DNA of 64,000 nucleotides, taken from contig CAIPMU010000014.1 in the NCBI GenBank assembly GCA_903866275.1, positions 186,001 through 250,000 on the forward strand, read 5' to 3'. Positions 8,570-15,891 of the stretch are shown here, piece after piece; the stretch's first letter is position 1; each line of letters starts with the position of its first letter. Under the pieces are notes generated by a model that was given only the letters and a program-made list of their open reading frames with translations, ran no database searches and was not told the DNA's origin. Both the position numbers and the translations under genes were made by a program. Origin of the DNA: Vampirovibrio chlorellavorus. GTDB taxonomy: Bacteria; Cyanobacteriota; Vampirovibrionia; Vampirovibrionales; Vampirovibrionaceae.

Positions 8570-9415
8570 TTATTTTTCGTAATGTTCCGCATAACTGTGT
8601 TGAATGAGTGCGGTAATGCGCTCGTTTAATCCGGTCAGGGCAGGCTGACTTTGGTTATCAGTGCCCCGAGTGTAGTGCAGGAGAAACTCAATATTCCCTT
8701 TGGGGCCCGTAATGGGCGAAAAGTTCAGACCTGCCAGTTGCCAGTCGGGCATTAAAGTGGCCAAATCCAATAAAACCCCAGTGACAATCGTTTGGTGACT
8801 CTCTGCGCCACGCACCACACCTTTAAACCCGGCGGGATCCAGATAATCCCGATGTTCAAACTGGGGTTTCAACAGGGCGATGATCTCGGCATCCGCTTGC
8901 AAGAGGCTGGCCAGGGGCGGTAATACTTTTTTGAGGGAAATAAACGAAGTATCCACCACACCCAGTGAGGGAGACTGACTCAGTTGGTCAGGTTGCAAGT
9001 CTCGGATGTTGGTTTTCTCCAGCACCTGAACCCGCTCATCCTGCCTCAGTTTCCAGTCCAGCTGGCCGTAACCGACATCCACCGAAATAACCTGCGCCGC
9101 GCCGTTTTGCAGGAGGCAATCCGTAAATCCTCCGGTGGACGCCCCGACATCCATACAGATTCGACCTGCGGGGTTGACGGCAAAGGTGGCCAGGGCTTTT
9201 TCCAGCTTGAGGCCACCCCGGCTGACATAGGGTTGCAAGCCTACCACATCCAGTTCGGTTTCGCTGATGGCAACGGGTGTGCCGGGCTTGGTGACTACCG
9301 TGCCAGCCACTTTTACCTTGCCATCCATAATCAATGCTTGCGCCTGGGCCCTGCTCTGGCACAGGCCGCGGTCTACCAGTAGTTTATCCAATCGTTCTTT
9401 GGGAGTGGGTGCCAT
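8570..9415 (-). CDS. tlyA: TlyA-family rRNA (cytidine-2'-O)-methyltransferase
   Basis: S4 RNA-binding domain (about residues 4-65, ERLDKLLVDRGLCQSRAQA) fused to an FtsJ-like SAM methyltransferase domain (MDVGASTGGFTDCLLQ, VDVGYGQLDWKLR, DTSFISLKKVLP, LLKPQFE). This is the classic TlyA/hemolysin A architecture; characterised members methylate 16S and 23S rRNA. The protein has 281 aa from the ATG at 9415. The frame is open to 9466, and GGAGG lies 17 bases before the chosen ATG, which is far, so the start is uncertain. The divergent neighbour is pth. Confidence 0.9.
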   Translation of the reverse strand: MAPTPKERLDKLLVDRGLCQSRAQAQALIMDGKVKVAGTVVTKPGTPVAISETELDVVGLQPYVSRGGLKLEKALATFAVNPAGRICMDVGASTGGFTDCLLQNGAAQVISVDVGYGQLDWKLRQDERVQVLEKTNIRDLQPDQLSQSPSLGVVDTSFISLKKVLPPLASLLQADAEIIALLKPQFEHRDYLDPAGFKGVVRGAESHQTIVTGVLLDLATLMPDWQLAGLNFSPITGPKGNIEFLLHYTRGTDNQSQPALTGLNERITALIQHSYAEHYEK

Positions 9416-9500
9416 TTGAATCTCATGTTGTGCCTCCCTTATACTGAACAAACCGGACTGAAGCAAGCACCAGCCTGAAGTCAGTAAACGTGGAGATATG

Positions 9501-10115
9501 ATGGCGGATCAGTTTTTAATCGTCGGCTTGGGCAATCCAGGCAAGCAGTATGAGTCGACACGGCACAACATTGGTTTTGCCGTGGTGGAGGCGCTGGCCC
9601 AAAAAGCGGGTATTACGGCCAAAACCGAGAGTAAGTTCAACGCGCTGGTGGGCTCAGGGCGGTATGCGGGGCATAAACTGATTCTGGCCCAACCGCTTAC
9701 GTTTATGAACCTCTCCGGCGAGGCGGTCTCCAGGCTGTTGCGCTACTACGGGCTTTCCCCGGAGCAGCTGTTGGTGGTTTATGATGATGTCGCATTGCCC
9801 TTTGGCAAGATTCGTATTCGGCCCGGCGGGAGCGATGCCGGGCAAAAGGGCATGAAGTCGATTATTAGTTGCCTGGGGGGCGATCAACAGTTTCCTCGTC
9901 TGCGGGTGGGCGTGGGAGCGCCACCGGCCAAAATGGCCTTGCCCGATTATGTGCTGGGAAAGTTTGTGCCAGCCGAGCGGCAAGATCTGCCCAAAATTCT
10001 CGATGCATCCATTGAGGCCATTGAAGTCTGGCTGGATCAGGGGGTAGAGCCTGCCATGACCCGTTTTAATGGCCTGAGCATTCTCGGCGAGGAGCCTGTC
10101 ATTCAAGCCGATTAA
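9501..10115 (+). CDS. pth: Peptidyl-tRNA hydrolase
   Basis: Releases peptides from peptidyl-tRNA that drops off ribosomes. 204 aa. The catalytic His is H22 in STRHNIGF, with N70 in FMNLSG and the acidic D95-D96 in VVYDDVALPFGK. Two adjacent ATGs (9498, 9501) follow GGAG; the second has the better 5-base spacing. The substrate-binding loop that usually reads GHNGLKS or GHNGMKS is GQKGMKS here (residues 114-120), so the family Asn and His are replaced by Lys and Gln. The rest of the fold is intact, so an active enzyme is still likely. It converges on the uridine kinase-like gene with 8 bases between the ends. Confidence 0.93.
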   Translation: MADQFLIVGLGNPGKQYESTRHNIGFAVVEALAQKAGITAKTESKFNALVGSGRYAGHKLILAQPLTFMNLSGEAVSRLLRYYGLSPEQLLVVYDDVALPFGKIRIRPGGSDAGQKGMKSIISCLGGDQQFPRLRVGVGAPPAKMALPDYVLGKFVPAERQDLPKILDASIEAIEVWLDQGVEPAMTRFNGLSILGEEPVIQAD

Positions 10116-10123
10116 CGGGGTGC

Positions 10124-10942
10124 TTAAGCGATCTCTTTACGACTGGCTTGCAAGGGGCTGGCCAGTGCGGTCACGATTTCTTGCAGGAATGCAGTGACTT
10201 GCGCTTGCGGGGCAGCGTTGTTCAAGACCAGATCCGCCACCGTGCGGGTGGGCAGAATGTGCTGATGCAGACAGGTGACGGTGGTGTTCCACATGTTGTC
10301 GGTGACGCCCCGGTTTTCCAGCTGATTGCGCGCCAGCCAGCGGCTGCGACGCGTTGCTTCATCCACATCGACATAAATTTTAAGATCGTAGAGGGGGAGA
10401 ATGTTTTTGTCGTAAAAGGCATGAATGCCTTCGGTCACCACAAAGGGACTAACCGGCAGGGCGATGGCTTGTTCTTCAATGGTGGGTTTGCGGGTGGGGG
10501 TACCAAAACACAGCCTAGGCAGCTTGACGGTGGTGCCCAGCGCCTGACGTTTGAACTGTTGTAAATCCTGCTGCAACTGCCGAAAGCGGATGTGCGCCGG
10601 ATCGTCAAAGTCAATCTCGTCATAAAAATGTGCCAGCGGCAGATGGGTAAAATCCGCCTCAAAGTCCCGGTAGTAGTTATCCTGCGTAAACGCGGACACG
10701 CTGGATACCGCATTAAGTTGCTCTACCAGGCTTTCCCGGATAAAAGACTTGCCGCAGCCCGATGGGCCACACAGGGCAATGGTAAAGGGTTCTGGAACCA
10801 GGGCGATTTGTCTCACCCAGCGGCTCAGGTTTTCCCAAAAGAACAGGGAAACCGACTGTACCACCGGGGTTTCTTGCAGACTATCCTGGCGCAAGAGCTC
10901 TTGAATGTGGTTGTGAATGGCCTGCTGAATGACCAGTTCCAT
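10124..10942 (-). CDS. Uridine kinase-like P-loop kinase
   Basis: A 272-aa protein with Walker [11 protein letters not shown] at about residues 65-74 (counted from 10942) and uridine kinase/phosphoribulokinase features: DNYYRDF, the acidic YDEIDFDDPAH block, VVTEGIHAFYD and RRSRWLARNQ. It probably phosphorylates uridine/cytidine, but the long N-terminal extension of about 60 residues is unusual and another substrate is possible. The ATG at 10942 is preferred because AGGA lies 9 bases upstream; an in-frame TTG at 10963 is the alternative. Located back-to-back with the WYL regulators across a 416-base gap. Confidence 0.72.
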   Translation of the reverse strand: MELVIQQAIHNHIQELLRQDSLQETPVVQSVSLFFWENLSRWVRQIALVPEPFTIALCGPSGCGKSFIRESLVEQLNAVSSVSAFTQDNYYRDFEADFTHLPLAHFYDEIDFDDPAHIRFRQLQQDLQQFKRQALGTTVKLPRLCFGTPTRKPTIEEQAIALPVSPFVVTEGIHAFYDKNILPLYDLKIYVDVDEATRRSRWLARNQLENRGVTDNMWNTTVTCLHQHILPTRTVADLVLNNAAPQAQVTAFLQEIVTALASPLQASRKEIA

Positions 10943-11358
10943 TGGGCGATGTCCTGTGTTCAAGTGGTGTGCCGGGATTGGCTGCTTATGACGTTGGTTA
11001 CGACCGGGAAAGGCTATCTTGACGGTTTTGCCCGTCGAAATGGCATGCCTGAGGATTATCCCATCATACCCCCGTTAGGCTTGTCACTCAAGCTTCTCCC
11101 CTATTCAGGCCGCTTTTGCGATTGTAGCGGAGGGCTGCCGGGTCAGGCAATTCAATATGAATTTTTTGGAACAAATGATTTTGGAAAACCGAACATTTAT
11201 CCCTTTACCCAATTTTTAGCTTGCGTCACTATAAAGAGGCTGAGTTTGCTCTAAAAATGATGTGGCTTTGCGTTGAGTCAATTGGGGCTGGATTGAATAA
11301 TCAGCAAGATGTCGTGAACCGAATCCATACACACAGCGAGAAATGTTTTGAGGCCGCG
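10943..11358. other. 416-base intergenic region between the kinase and the WYL pair
   Basis: No convincing gene. The left half has ordinary GC and a weak GACGG/CCGTC hairpin near 11020-11037. The right part (about 11150-11250) is clearly more AT-rich and includes TATAAA at 11230-11235 without a good -35 partner. It presumably holds the divergent promoters of the kinase and the WYL operon. The WYL frame itself stays open to 11221, so part of this stretch could be coding if an upstream start is used. Confidence 0.4.
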
Positions 11359-12513
11359 ATGAATCATTTTCAGGATTTGAATATCACGAAAGCTCAGGAT
11401 GCCGGTGTGACGGCTATGATTGAGCAGGACTGGCCATCGGTTACCGTGGAGCTCAGCGAGTTGTTGAGTGAGCGGCAGGCTGGAGATGTTAAAACGCCTG
11501 CCAAGCGTGCGTTGAATAGCACGGCGTATCGTATTTTCAAGTTGCTGCAATGGCTCATTCAGTCTCCGTTGAGTGTAGAGGCCATGAATCAGAAGTTTTG
11601 TGCGGAACCGCGCATTGGCAAGCCGGTGTCAACTGATTCCATCTGGTTGTACATCAACACCCTCAAGGCGTTGGGATGCAATATTCGTCGGCCCAGCCCG
11701 CGTAATAACTTTCAGTATGTCATGCAAAGTCACCCGTTTGGGCTGAGTTTGAGTGAGCATCAGCTGGAAGCGCTTTCGCAGGCCAAGGCCTTTGCCCAGC
11801 AGCGATTCAGTCGAAAAGAAATGCAGGCCCTGGACGGCCTGTTGAAAAAAATTGTTGGCTATTCGGTCTGTGATAATCCGCAGGCCCTGATTGAACAGCT
11901 TTTTGCCCGGAGTCGCAGTTTTGATTATGGCGAGCTGAATCCTCATGTTGAGACGCTGGAAAGCGCGATTGATCAGCAGGTGTTGGTGCAGTTGTCCTAT
12001 TTGTCTCCCAAATACGGCGAGGAGCAGTTCCAGTTTTTGCCCGTGGCCCTGTTTTATGATCAGGGGGTGGTTTACCTGCGCGGTGAGCGTCCCGAGTTTG
12101 AACACCCCAGCACCTTGCGGGTGGATCGGCTGGTGCGGGTCAGTCCGGTTGCCGATCCCGTGGTTCGGGATCATTTACTGGGGCGGCAAGCGCTGAAGAC
12201 GGAGGTGCACTTACATATTCTGGCACCGTCGCCCGGTGCGTTTGATGGGTTTGGCCTGAGTGAAAACCAGGGTGTTTATCAGGAGCAGTTGCGGTGGGTC
12301 GAGCCGTCAACCGAGGATGCAGGGGAGGCACCCTATTATGAAGTCCGGCTGCAGGTGCGTGAGTTTTTCTTTGTGAAACAGCGCCTGTTGTTGTGTGGTT
12401 TGCCGTTCCGGGTTCTGGGACCGGAGCGCTTGCGGGACGAGTTGCGTCAGACTCTGGAATCCATGCGTCAGTTTTATCAAACCCCGACCGGAGAGGATCA
12501 GAATTATGGCTAG
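11359..12513 (+). CDS. WYL-domain transcriptional regulator, first of a tandem pair
   Basis: A 384-aa protein with an N-terminal winged-HTH region (about residues 53-105, with AYRIFKLLQWL and a YINTLKALGCNIRR recognition-helix-like segment), then a WYL-type Sm-like domain (about 200-280: VLVQLSYLSPKYGE, LPVALFYDQGVVYLRGE) and a C-terminal extension (WCX-like). WYL proteins are ligand-responsive DNA-binding regulators. The start at 11359 is chosen for GAGG five bases upstream; the frame is open to 11221 with other Met codons at 11257 and 11260 but no ribosome binding site. It overlaps the second WYL gene by 8 bases, so the two are co-translated. The paralogy is discussed as a finding. Confidence 0.8.
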   Translation: MNHFQDLNITKAQDAGVTAMIEQDWPSVTVELSELLSERQAGDVKTPAKRALNSTAYRIFKLLQWLIQSPLSVEAMNQKFCAEPRIGKPVSTDSIWLYINTLKALGCNIRRPSPRNNFQYVMQSHPFGLSLSEHQLEALSQAKAFAQQRFSRKEMQALDGLLKKIVGYSVCDNPQALIEQLFARSRSFDYGELNPHVETLESAIDQQVLVQLSYLSPKYGEEQFQFLPVALFYDQGVVYLRGERPEFEHPSTLRVDRLVRVSPVADPVVRDHLLGRQALKTEVHLHILAPSPGAFDGFGLSENQGVYQEQLRWVEPSTEDAGEAPYYEVRLQVREFFFVKQRLLLCGLPFRVLGPERLRDELRQTLESMRQFYQTPTGEDQNYG

Positions 12514-13447
12514 TTTACCTTGTGATGCACCCCTGAATATCAATGTTTCCGCCTATCGGGTGCTGTTTATTCTGCTGATGCTGGTGCGCTACCGGTGTCT
12601 GAACATGATGGAGCTGAACCGGCTGTTGTACGAAAATCCCCTGATTGGTCGCGTTTACAACTGCGAGACCCTCACCAAGTACATCAATACCTTGCGCGAG
12701 GTGGGTTGCGAGATCCCGCGTTCCTCCAGTCGAAACGATTATAGTTATGAGTTGAACAAAACGCCTTTTCCACTCGTGCTTGAACCGAAAGAGATGGCCG
12801 TGGCGGAGAAGCTGTTGAAACAACTGGAGAAACAGCCCAATGAGGAACTGTTCAAGGACTATCGCGATTTTCTGGATCAGCTCTCCTGGGCCGTGAAAGT
12901 GCCCCAGCAACCGACTGTGGAAACGTCTGAACCGGTTGGGGTGTTTCCGGTGTTGGAAATGCGTCGGGAGCAGATTCGGACGTATCGCCGGTATTGTCTG
13001 GATGCGTTTATGCTGGAAATTCAGTACCAGCAGACTGGTGGACTGAAGACCATTTTTCTGGAGCCGCATGAGGTGATTGAGCGTGAAAATCGTTTGTTGC
13101 TGCTGGGTTACGATCAGCAAACACAGCAACAGGTGAGTCTGGACATTGGCCGGATTGGCAAGCTAAAGCAACTGCCCTCCAAAAATCGTCGACTGGTGGC
13201 CCGAACGGTGGTGCTGTTTGCGTTGTATGGCCGGTTGGCGGCCAGTTACCGCCTGTATCCAGGCGAGAAGGTGGTCTATCGATCCACGCAGGAATTGCAT
13301 GTGAAAACGCTGGTTTCCGAGACCTCGGGCTTGATGGGGCGTTTGCTCAAGTACGGCGACGCCTGTCAGGTGCTTTCCCCGGAGAGCTTGCGAGAAACGA
13401 TGCGAGCGCATATTGATCAGCTGCTGGCCACGCTTCAGGAGGCCTAG
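12506..13447 (+). CDS. WYL-domain transcriptional regulator, second of a tandem pair
   Basis: A 313-aa protein beginning MASLPCDAP, start fixed by GGAGAGG about 9 bases upstream and by the 8-base overlap with the preceding gene. The N-terminal HTH (AYRVLFILLMLV, YINTLREVGCEIPR) aligns closely with that of its neighbour: both share the pattern YINTL-x-x-x-GC-x-I and a following RN-x-x-Y. A WYL-like domain follows (MLEIQYQQTGGLKTIFLEPHEVIERENRLLLLGYD) and then a C-terminal WCX-like tail. The two proteins probably form a heterodimer, by analogy with PafB/PafC. Targets are unknown. Confidence 0.78.
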   Translation: MASLPCDAPLNINVSAYRVLFILLMLVRYRCLNMMELNRLLYENPLIGRVYNCETLTKYINTLREVGCEIPRSSSRNDYSYELNKTPFPLVLEPKEMAVAEKLLKQLEKQPNEELFKDYRDFLDQLSWAVKVPQQPTVETSEPVGVFPVLEMRREQIRTYRRYCLDAFMLEIQYQQTGGLKTIFLEPHEVIERENRLLLLGYDQQTQQQVSLDIGRIGKLKQLPSKNRRLVARTVVLFALYGRLAASYRLYPGEKVVYRSTQELHVKTLVSETSGLMGRLLKYGDACQVLSPESLRETMRAHIDQLLATLQEA

Positions 13448-13483
13448 GAAGCGGTAGCCTGACTTTGAGCTGGAAGGGTCGCT

Positions 13484-13765
13484 TTAGTAAAGTATAAACA
13501 GACGATTGCCACCGTAAATGGGTTTGTTATCGTGGTATCCCAGAAACATGGGCTTTTCCAGGGGCTTGTTGACCCCATAAATATCCTTGAAGTCTTGTGT
13601 TTCAGCATTCAGCGCGGTCATAAATGGGTTATAGCGTTTCGGAGTCGTCGCTGGTTTAGCTGAAATGGCTGTGGTCGCCAACGAAGGGAGCGCCGCCTTG
13701 ATCGGCTGGGCAAAGGGATTCTGCGCTTTCATGCTCAGCGTAAAGGGTGAGGTGGGCTGACTCAT
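13484..13765 (-). CDS. Small hypothetical protein
   Basis: A 93-aa basic protein from an ATG at 13765 (MSQPTSPFTLSMKAQNPFA), with AGGAGG 12 bases upstream. The frame extends to a GTG at 13864, but that part has no support. It is Pro/Ala/Thr-rich in the middle and ends with a more ordered, aromatic segment (MFLGYHDNKPIYGGNRLFILY). No signal peptide or membrane helix and no recognised family. It converges on the WYL operon with a 36-base gap. The good ribosome binding site and the folded-looking C terminus argue that it is real. Confidence 0.5.
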   Translation of the reverse strand: MSQPTSPFTLSMKAQNPFAQPIKAALPSLATTAISAKPATTPKRYNPFMTALNAETQDFKDIYGVNKPLEKPMFLGYHDNKPIYGGNRLFILY

Positions 13766-13964
13766 GGGGGTGGGCTTCCTCCTGTGGATAGGCTCGTTCC
13801 GGGCTTCCCAAAGTTGTGGGGTGTGCTTGTCGCACCGAAAATCGGTGGGAAATTCAATGCTCACTATGAAGGTATTCTAGTTTCTGGCCCTGTCAACCGC
13901 TTCCCGTGTTTGGTGGACTTTGGGCGCTGGTGTCCGGGAAAAGTGAGCGATTCGGTAATTTGGC

Positions 13965-13994
13965 TTGAGTGATGCCCTGAGACTTCGCTACAAT
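13965..13994 (+). promoter_or_regulatory. Candidate prfB promoter
   Basis: TTGAGT (13965-13970), an 18-base spacer and TACAAT (13989-13994), giving a leader of about 30 bases before the GTG start at 14029. It is a good match in both boxes. Confidence 0.55.
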
Positions 13995-14028
13995 AGATGT
14001 ATCAACGATGACTAATTGAGGCTTTGCC

Positions 14029-15163
14029 GTGGATTTTTCTGATATTAAACGCCGTTTGGAGGCTTTAACGCCCCGTTTGCAAGCGGCAAGGGGGTTTCTT
14101 TGACACCCCGGCCATTCGGGAACAAATTGCCAGTCTGGAGCACCAGAGTGCCCAGTCCGATTTCTGGAATGACGCGGATTTAGCCCAGCAAACCATGCAG
14201 ACGCTCAACGATCAGAAGGAGTCTGTGGCGCGGATGCAAGCCTGGGCGCAAGCGCACAGCGATTCGCAGGTCTTGCTGGAGCTGGCTCAGGAGGCTCAGG
14301 ATGAGACGGTTCTGGCGGAGTTGAATGCGGATCTCGATCGGCTGGAAGCGGAAATCGATTCGTGGGAGCTGCAAAATTTGCTCAGTGATGAGTACGATAA
14401 ATCCGATGTGATTATCACCATCACTGCCGGGGCAGGTGGCACTGATGCCCAGGACTGGGCGCAGATGCTGATGCGCATGTATCTGCGCTGGGCCGAGCAA
14501 AAAGGCTTTAAGCGGGATGTGCTGGACATGAACGAAGGCGAAGAGGCGGGGTTGAAAAGTGCTTCGATTCGGCTCACGGGCCGTTATGCCTATGGTTACG
14601 CCAAGGCGGAGCGCGGTGTGCATCGGCTGGTTCGAATTTCCCCGTTTAACGCTTCGGGCAAGCGGCAAACCAGCTTTGCTTCGCTGGAAGTCAGCCCGGT
14701 GGTCACCGGGGTGTCCGCTGCGGATATTGAAATCCGGCCGGAAGACATTGAACTGGATACCAGTCGTAGTGGCGGCGCGGGCGGGCAAAACGTAAACAAG
14801 GTGGAAACCGCGGTCCGCATTGTTCACAAACCCACGGGCATTGTGGTGCGCAGTCAGCAGGAGCGCAGCCAGCTCCAGAACCGGGAAATTTGTATGGATA
14901 TGCTGCGATCCAAGTTGCTCGCGCGCCGGATTGCTGAGCATGAGGCCAAGCTGGCCGCCTCTCGCGGCGAGGTGATGGATGTCAATTTCGGCAGCCAGAT
15001 TCGCTCGTATGTCTTTCATCCTTACAGCATGGTGAAAGATCACCGCACCAATGTGGAAACCGCTGATGTGACCGGCGTGATGGACGGCGATCTGGATCGC
15101 TTTATTGAAGCGGTTCTGCGCCAGCGACAGGCGCAAACGCTCGCGGCAGAGGCTGCTTCCTGA
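14029..15163 (+). CDS. prfB: Peptide chain release factor 2, with programmed +1 frameshift
   Basis: RF2 releases the chain at UGA and UAA codons. The gene is read in two frames: 24 codons from the GTG at 14029 to CTT (14098-14100), an in-frame TGA at 14101-14103, then a +1 shift continuing at GAC (14102) to the stop at 15163, about 377 aa in all. The GTG has TGAGG 8 bases upstream. The shifted part carries the RF2-specific SPF tripeptide ([13 protein letters not shown]) and the catalytic GGQ in [16 protein letters not shown]. The first 24 codons encode the expected RF2 N terminus ([13 protein letters not shown]), so this is not a broken gene. Autoregulation by RF2 level is the known logic. 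Confidence 0.95.
14089..14104 (+). promoter_or_regulatory. prfB: prfB recoding site (SD-like stimulator plus slippery CUU-UGA-C)
   Basis: The 16-base site reads AGGGGGTTTCTTTGAC. It has an internal Shine-Dalgarno-like AGGGGG, a 3-base spacer, the slippery CTT, the TGA stop and a following C that weakens termination. This is the canonical bacterial RF2 arrangement: low RF2 leaves UGA unread long enough for the tRNA-Leu to slip +1. Confidence 0.95.
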
Positions 15164-15171
15164 ACATGAAT

Positions 15172-15206
15172 CGGCAGGGTCAAGGCGCTTGTCCCGCCGG
15201 ATTTTT
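15172..15206 (+). terminator. Intrinsic terminator after prfB
   Basis: Hairpin 15172-15199 with three short paired blocks (CGGC/GCCG, GGG/CCC, CAAG/CTTG), a bulge and a mismatch and a 3-base loop, followed by a run of five T (15202-15206). It begins 9 bases after the prfB stop. Confidence 0.65.
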
Positions 15207-15268
15207 AGAAATTAAGATATGATGAGACAAAGCGCCCTCTCAAGCATTGTGGAAGGATGGGTTGAACC

Positions 15269-15730
15269 ATGACGTCGAGCAGTTTCACGCAAGCCCCGAT
15301 TCTGGTGGTGAATGGCCCGAATCTCAACCTGTTGGGGGAGCGGGAGCCGCACATTTACGGCGCTCAAACGCTCGCGGAGATTGAGCAGGCGCTGAGTACT
15401 CAGGCGACGCAGGCGGGCTATTCGCTGCTCTGCTTTCAGTCCAATCATGAGGGGGCCTTGATTGATTTCGTGCAGCAAAAGCGCCACGAGAGCGTGGGTC
15501 TGATTATCAATCCCGGCGGCTATGCCCATACCAGTGTCGCCTTGCGCGATGCCGTGTCGGCTTATCCCCATCCCGTGATTGAAGTGCACTTGTCCAACAT
15601 TTATAAACGTGAAGGTTTTCGGCACCATTCTTATTTAAGCGCTGTGGTGAGTGGTTTAATCTGTGGCCTCGGCGCGGATGGTTATCGTTTGGCTTTGGAT
15701 GCCCTGTTGCGACAACTGAGCCAGGTGTGA
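15269..15730 (+). CDS. aroQ: 3-Dehydroquinate dehydratase, type II
   Basis: Third step of the shikimate pathway: 3-dehydroquinate to 3-dehydroshikimate. 153 aa, the usual length for the dodecameric type II enzyme. Diagnostic blocks are in order: [19 protein letters not shown] (with the catalytic Tyr in IYG), [27 protein letters not shown] and [19 protein letters not shown] with the catalytic His in EVHLSN. Start ATG is followed by a short polar extension. It has its own promoter region because of the terminator behind prfB. It converges on mnmG across 161 bases with no clear terminator. Confidence 0.96.
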   Translation: MTSSSFTQAPILVVNGPNLNLLGEREPHIYGAQTLAEIEQALSTQATQAGYSLLCFQSNHEGALIDFVQQKRHESVGLIINPGGYAHTSVALRDAVSAYPHPVIEVHLSNIYKREGFRHHSYLSAVVSGLICGLGADGYRLALDALLRQLSQV

Positions 15731-15891
15731 GCCTCTTTTTCCGGTGTCTGGATTTTTAGGTGCTTACCAGTCAAGCCTCTGATGACATTGCGGCATCTCT
15801 GGCGTCAGAGTAGGCGTGCGAAAACAGACCTGAGGGAAGCACAAGGCAATAGCAGGATAGCGCTGGATTTGCGCTGACTTTCGAAAGCGCT

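Noticed and set aside
10592-11254. 220-aa plus-strand frame across the kinase and the intergenic region
   Set aside because: Antisense to the kinase for most of its length and without domain features.
14600-14660. GGTTCGAAT resembling a tRNA T-loop
   Set aside because: It lies in the prfB coding frame and no acceptor or anticodon stems pair around it; no tRNA gene found in the window.
14180-15136. 318-aa open frame antisense to prfB
   Set aside because: Its composition is typical of a shadow frame and prfB on the plus strand is certain; no ribosome binding site or family features.
15878-15887. CTTTCGAAAG palindrome between aroQ and mnmG
   Set aside because: Ten-base palindrome without a T tract; weak as a terminator or operator.
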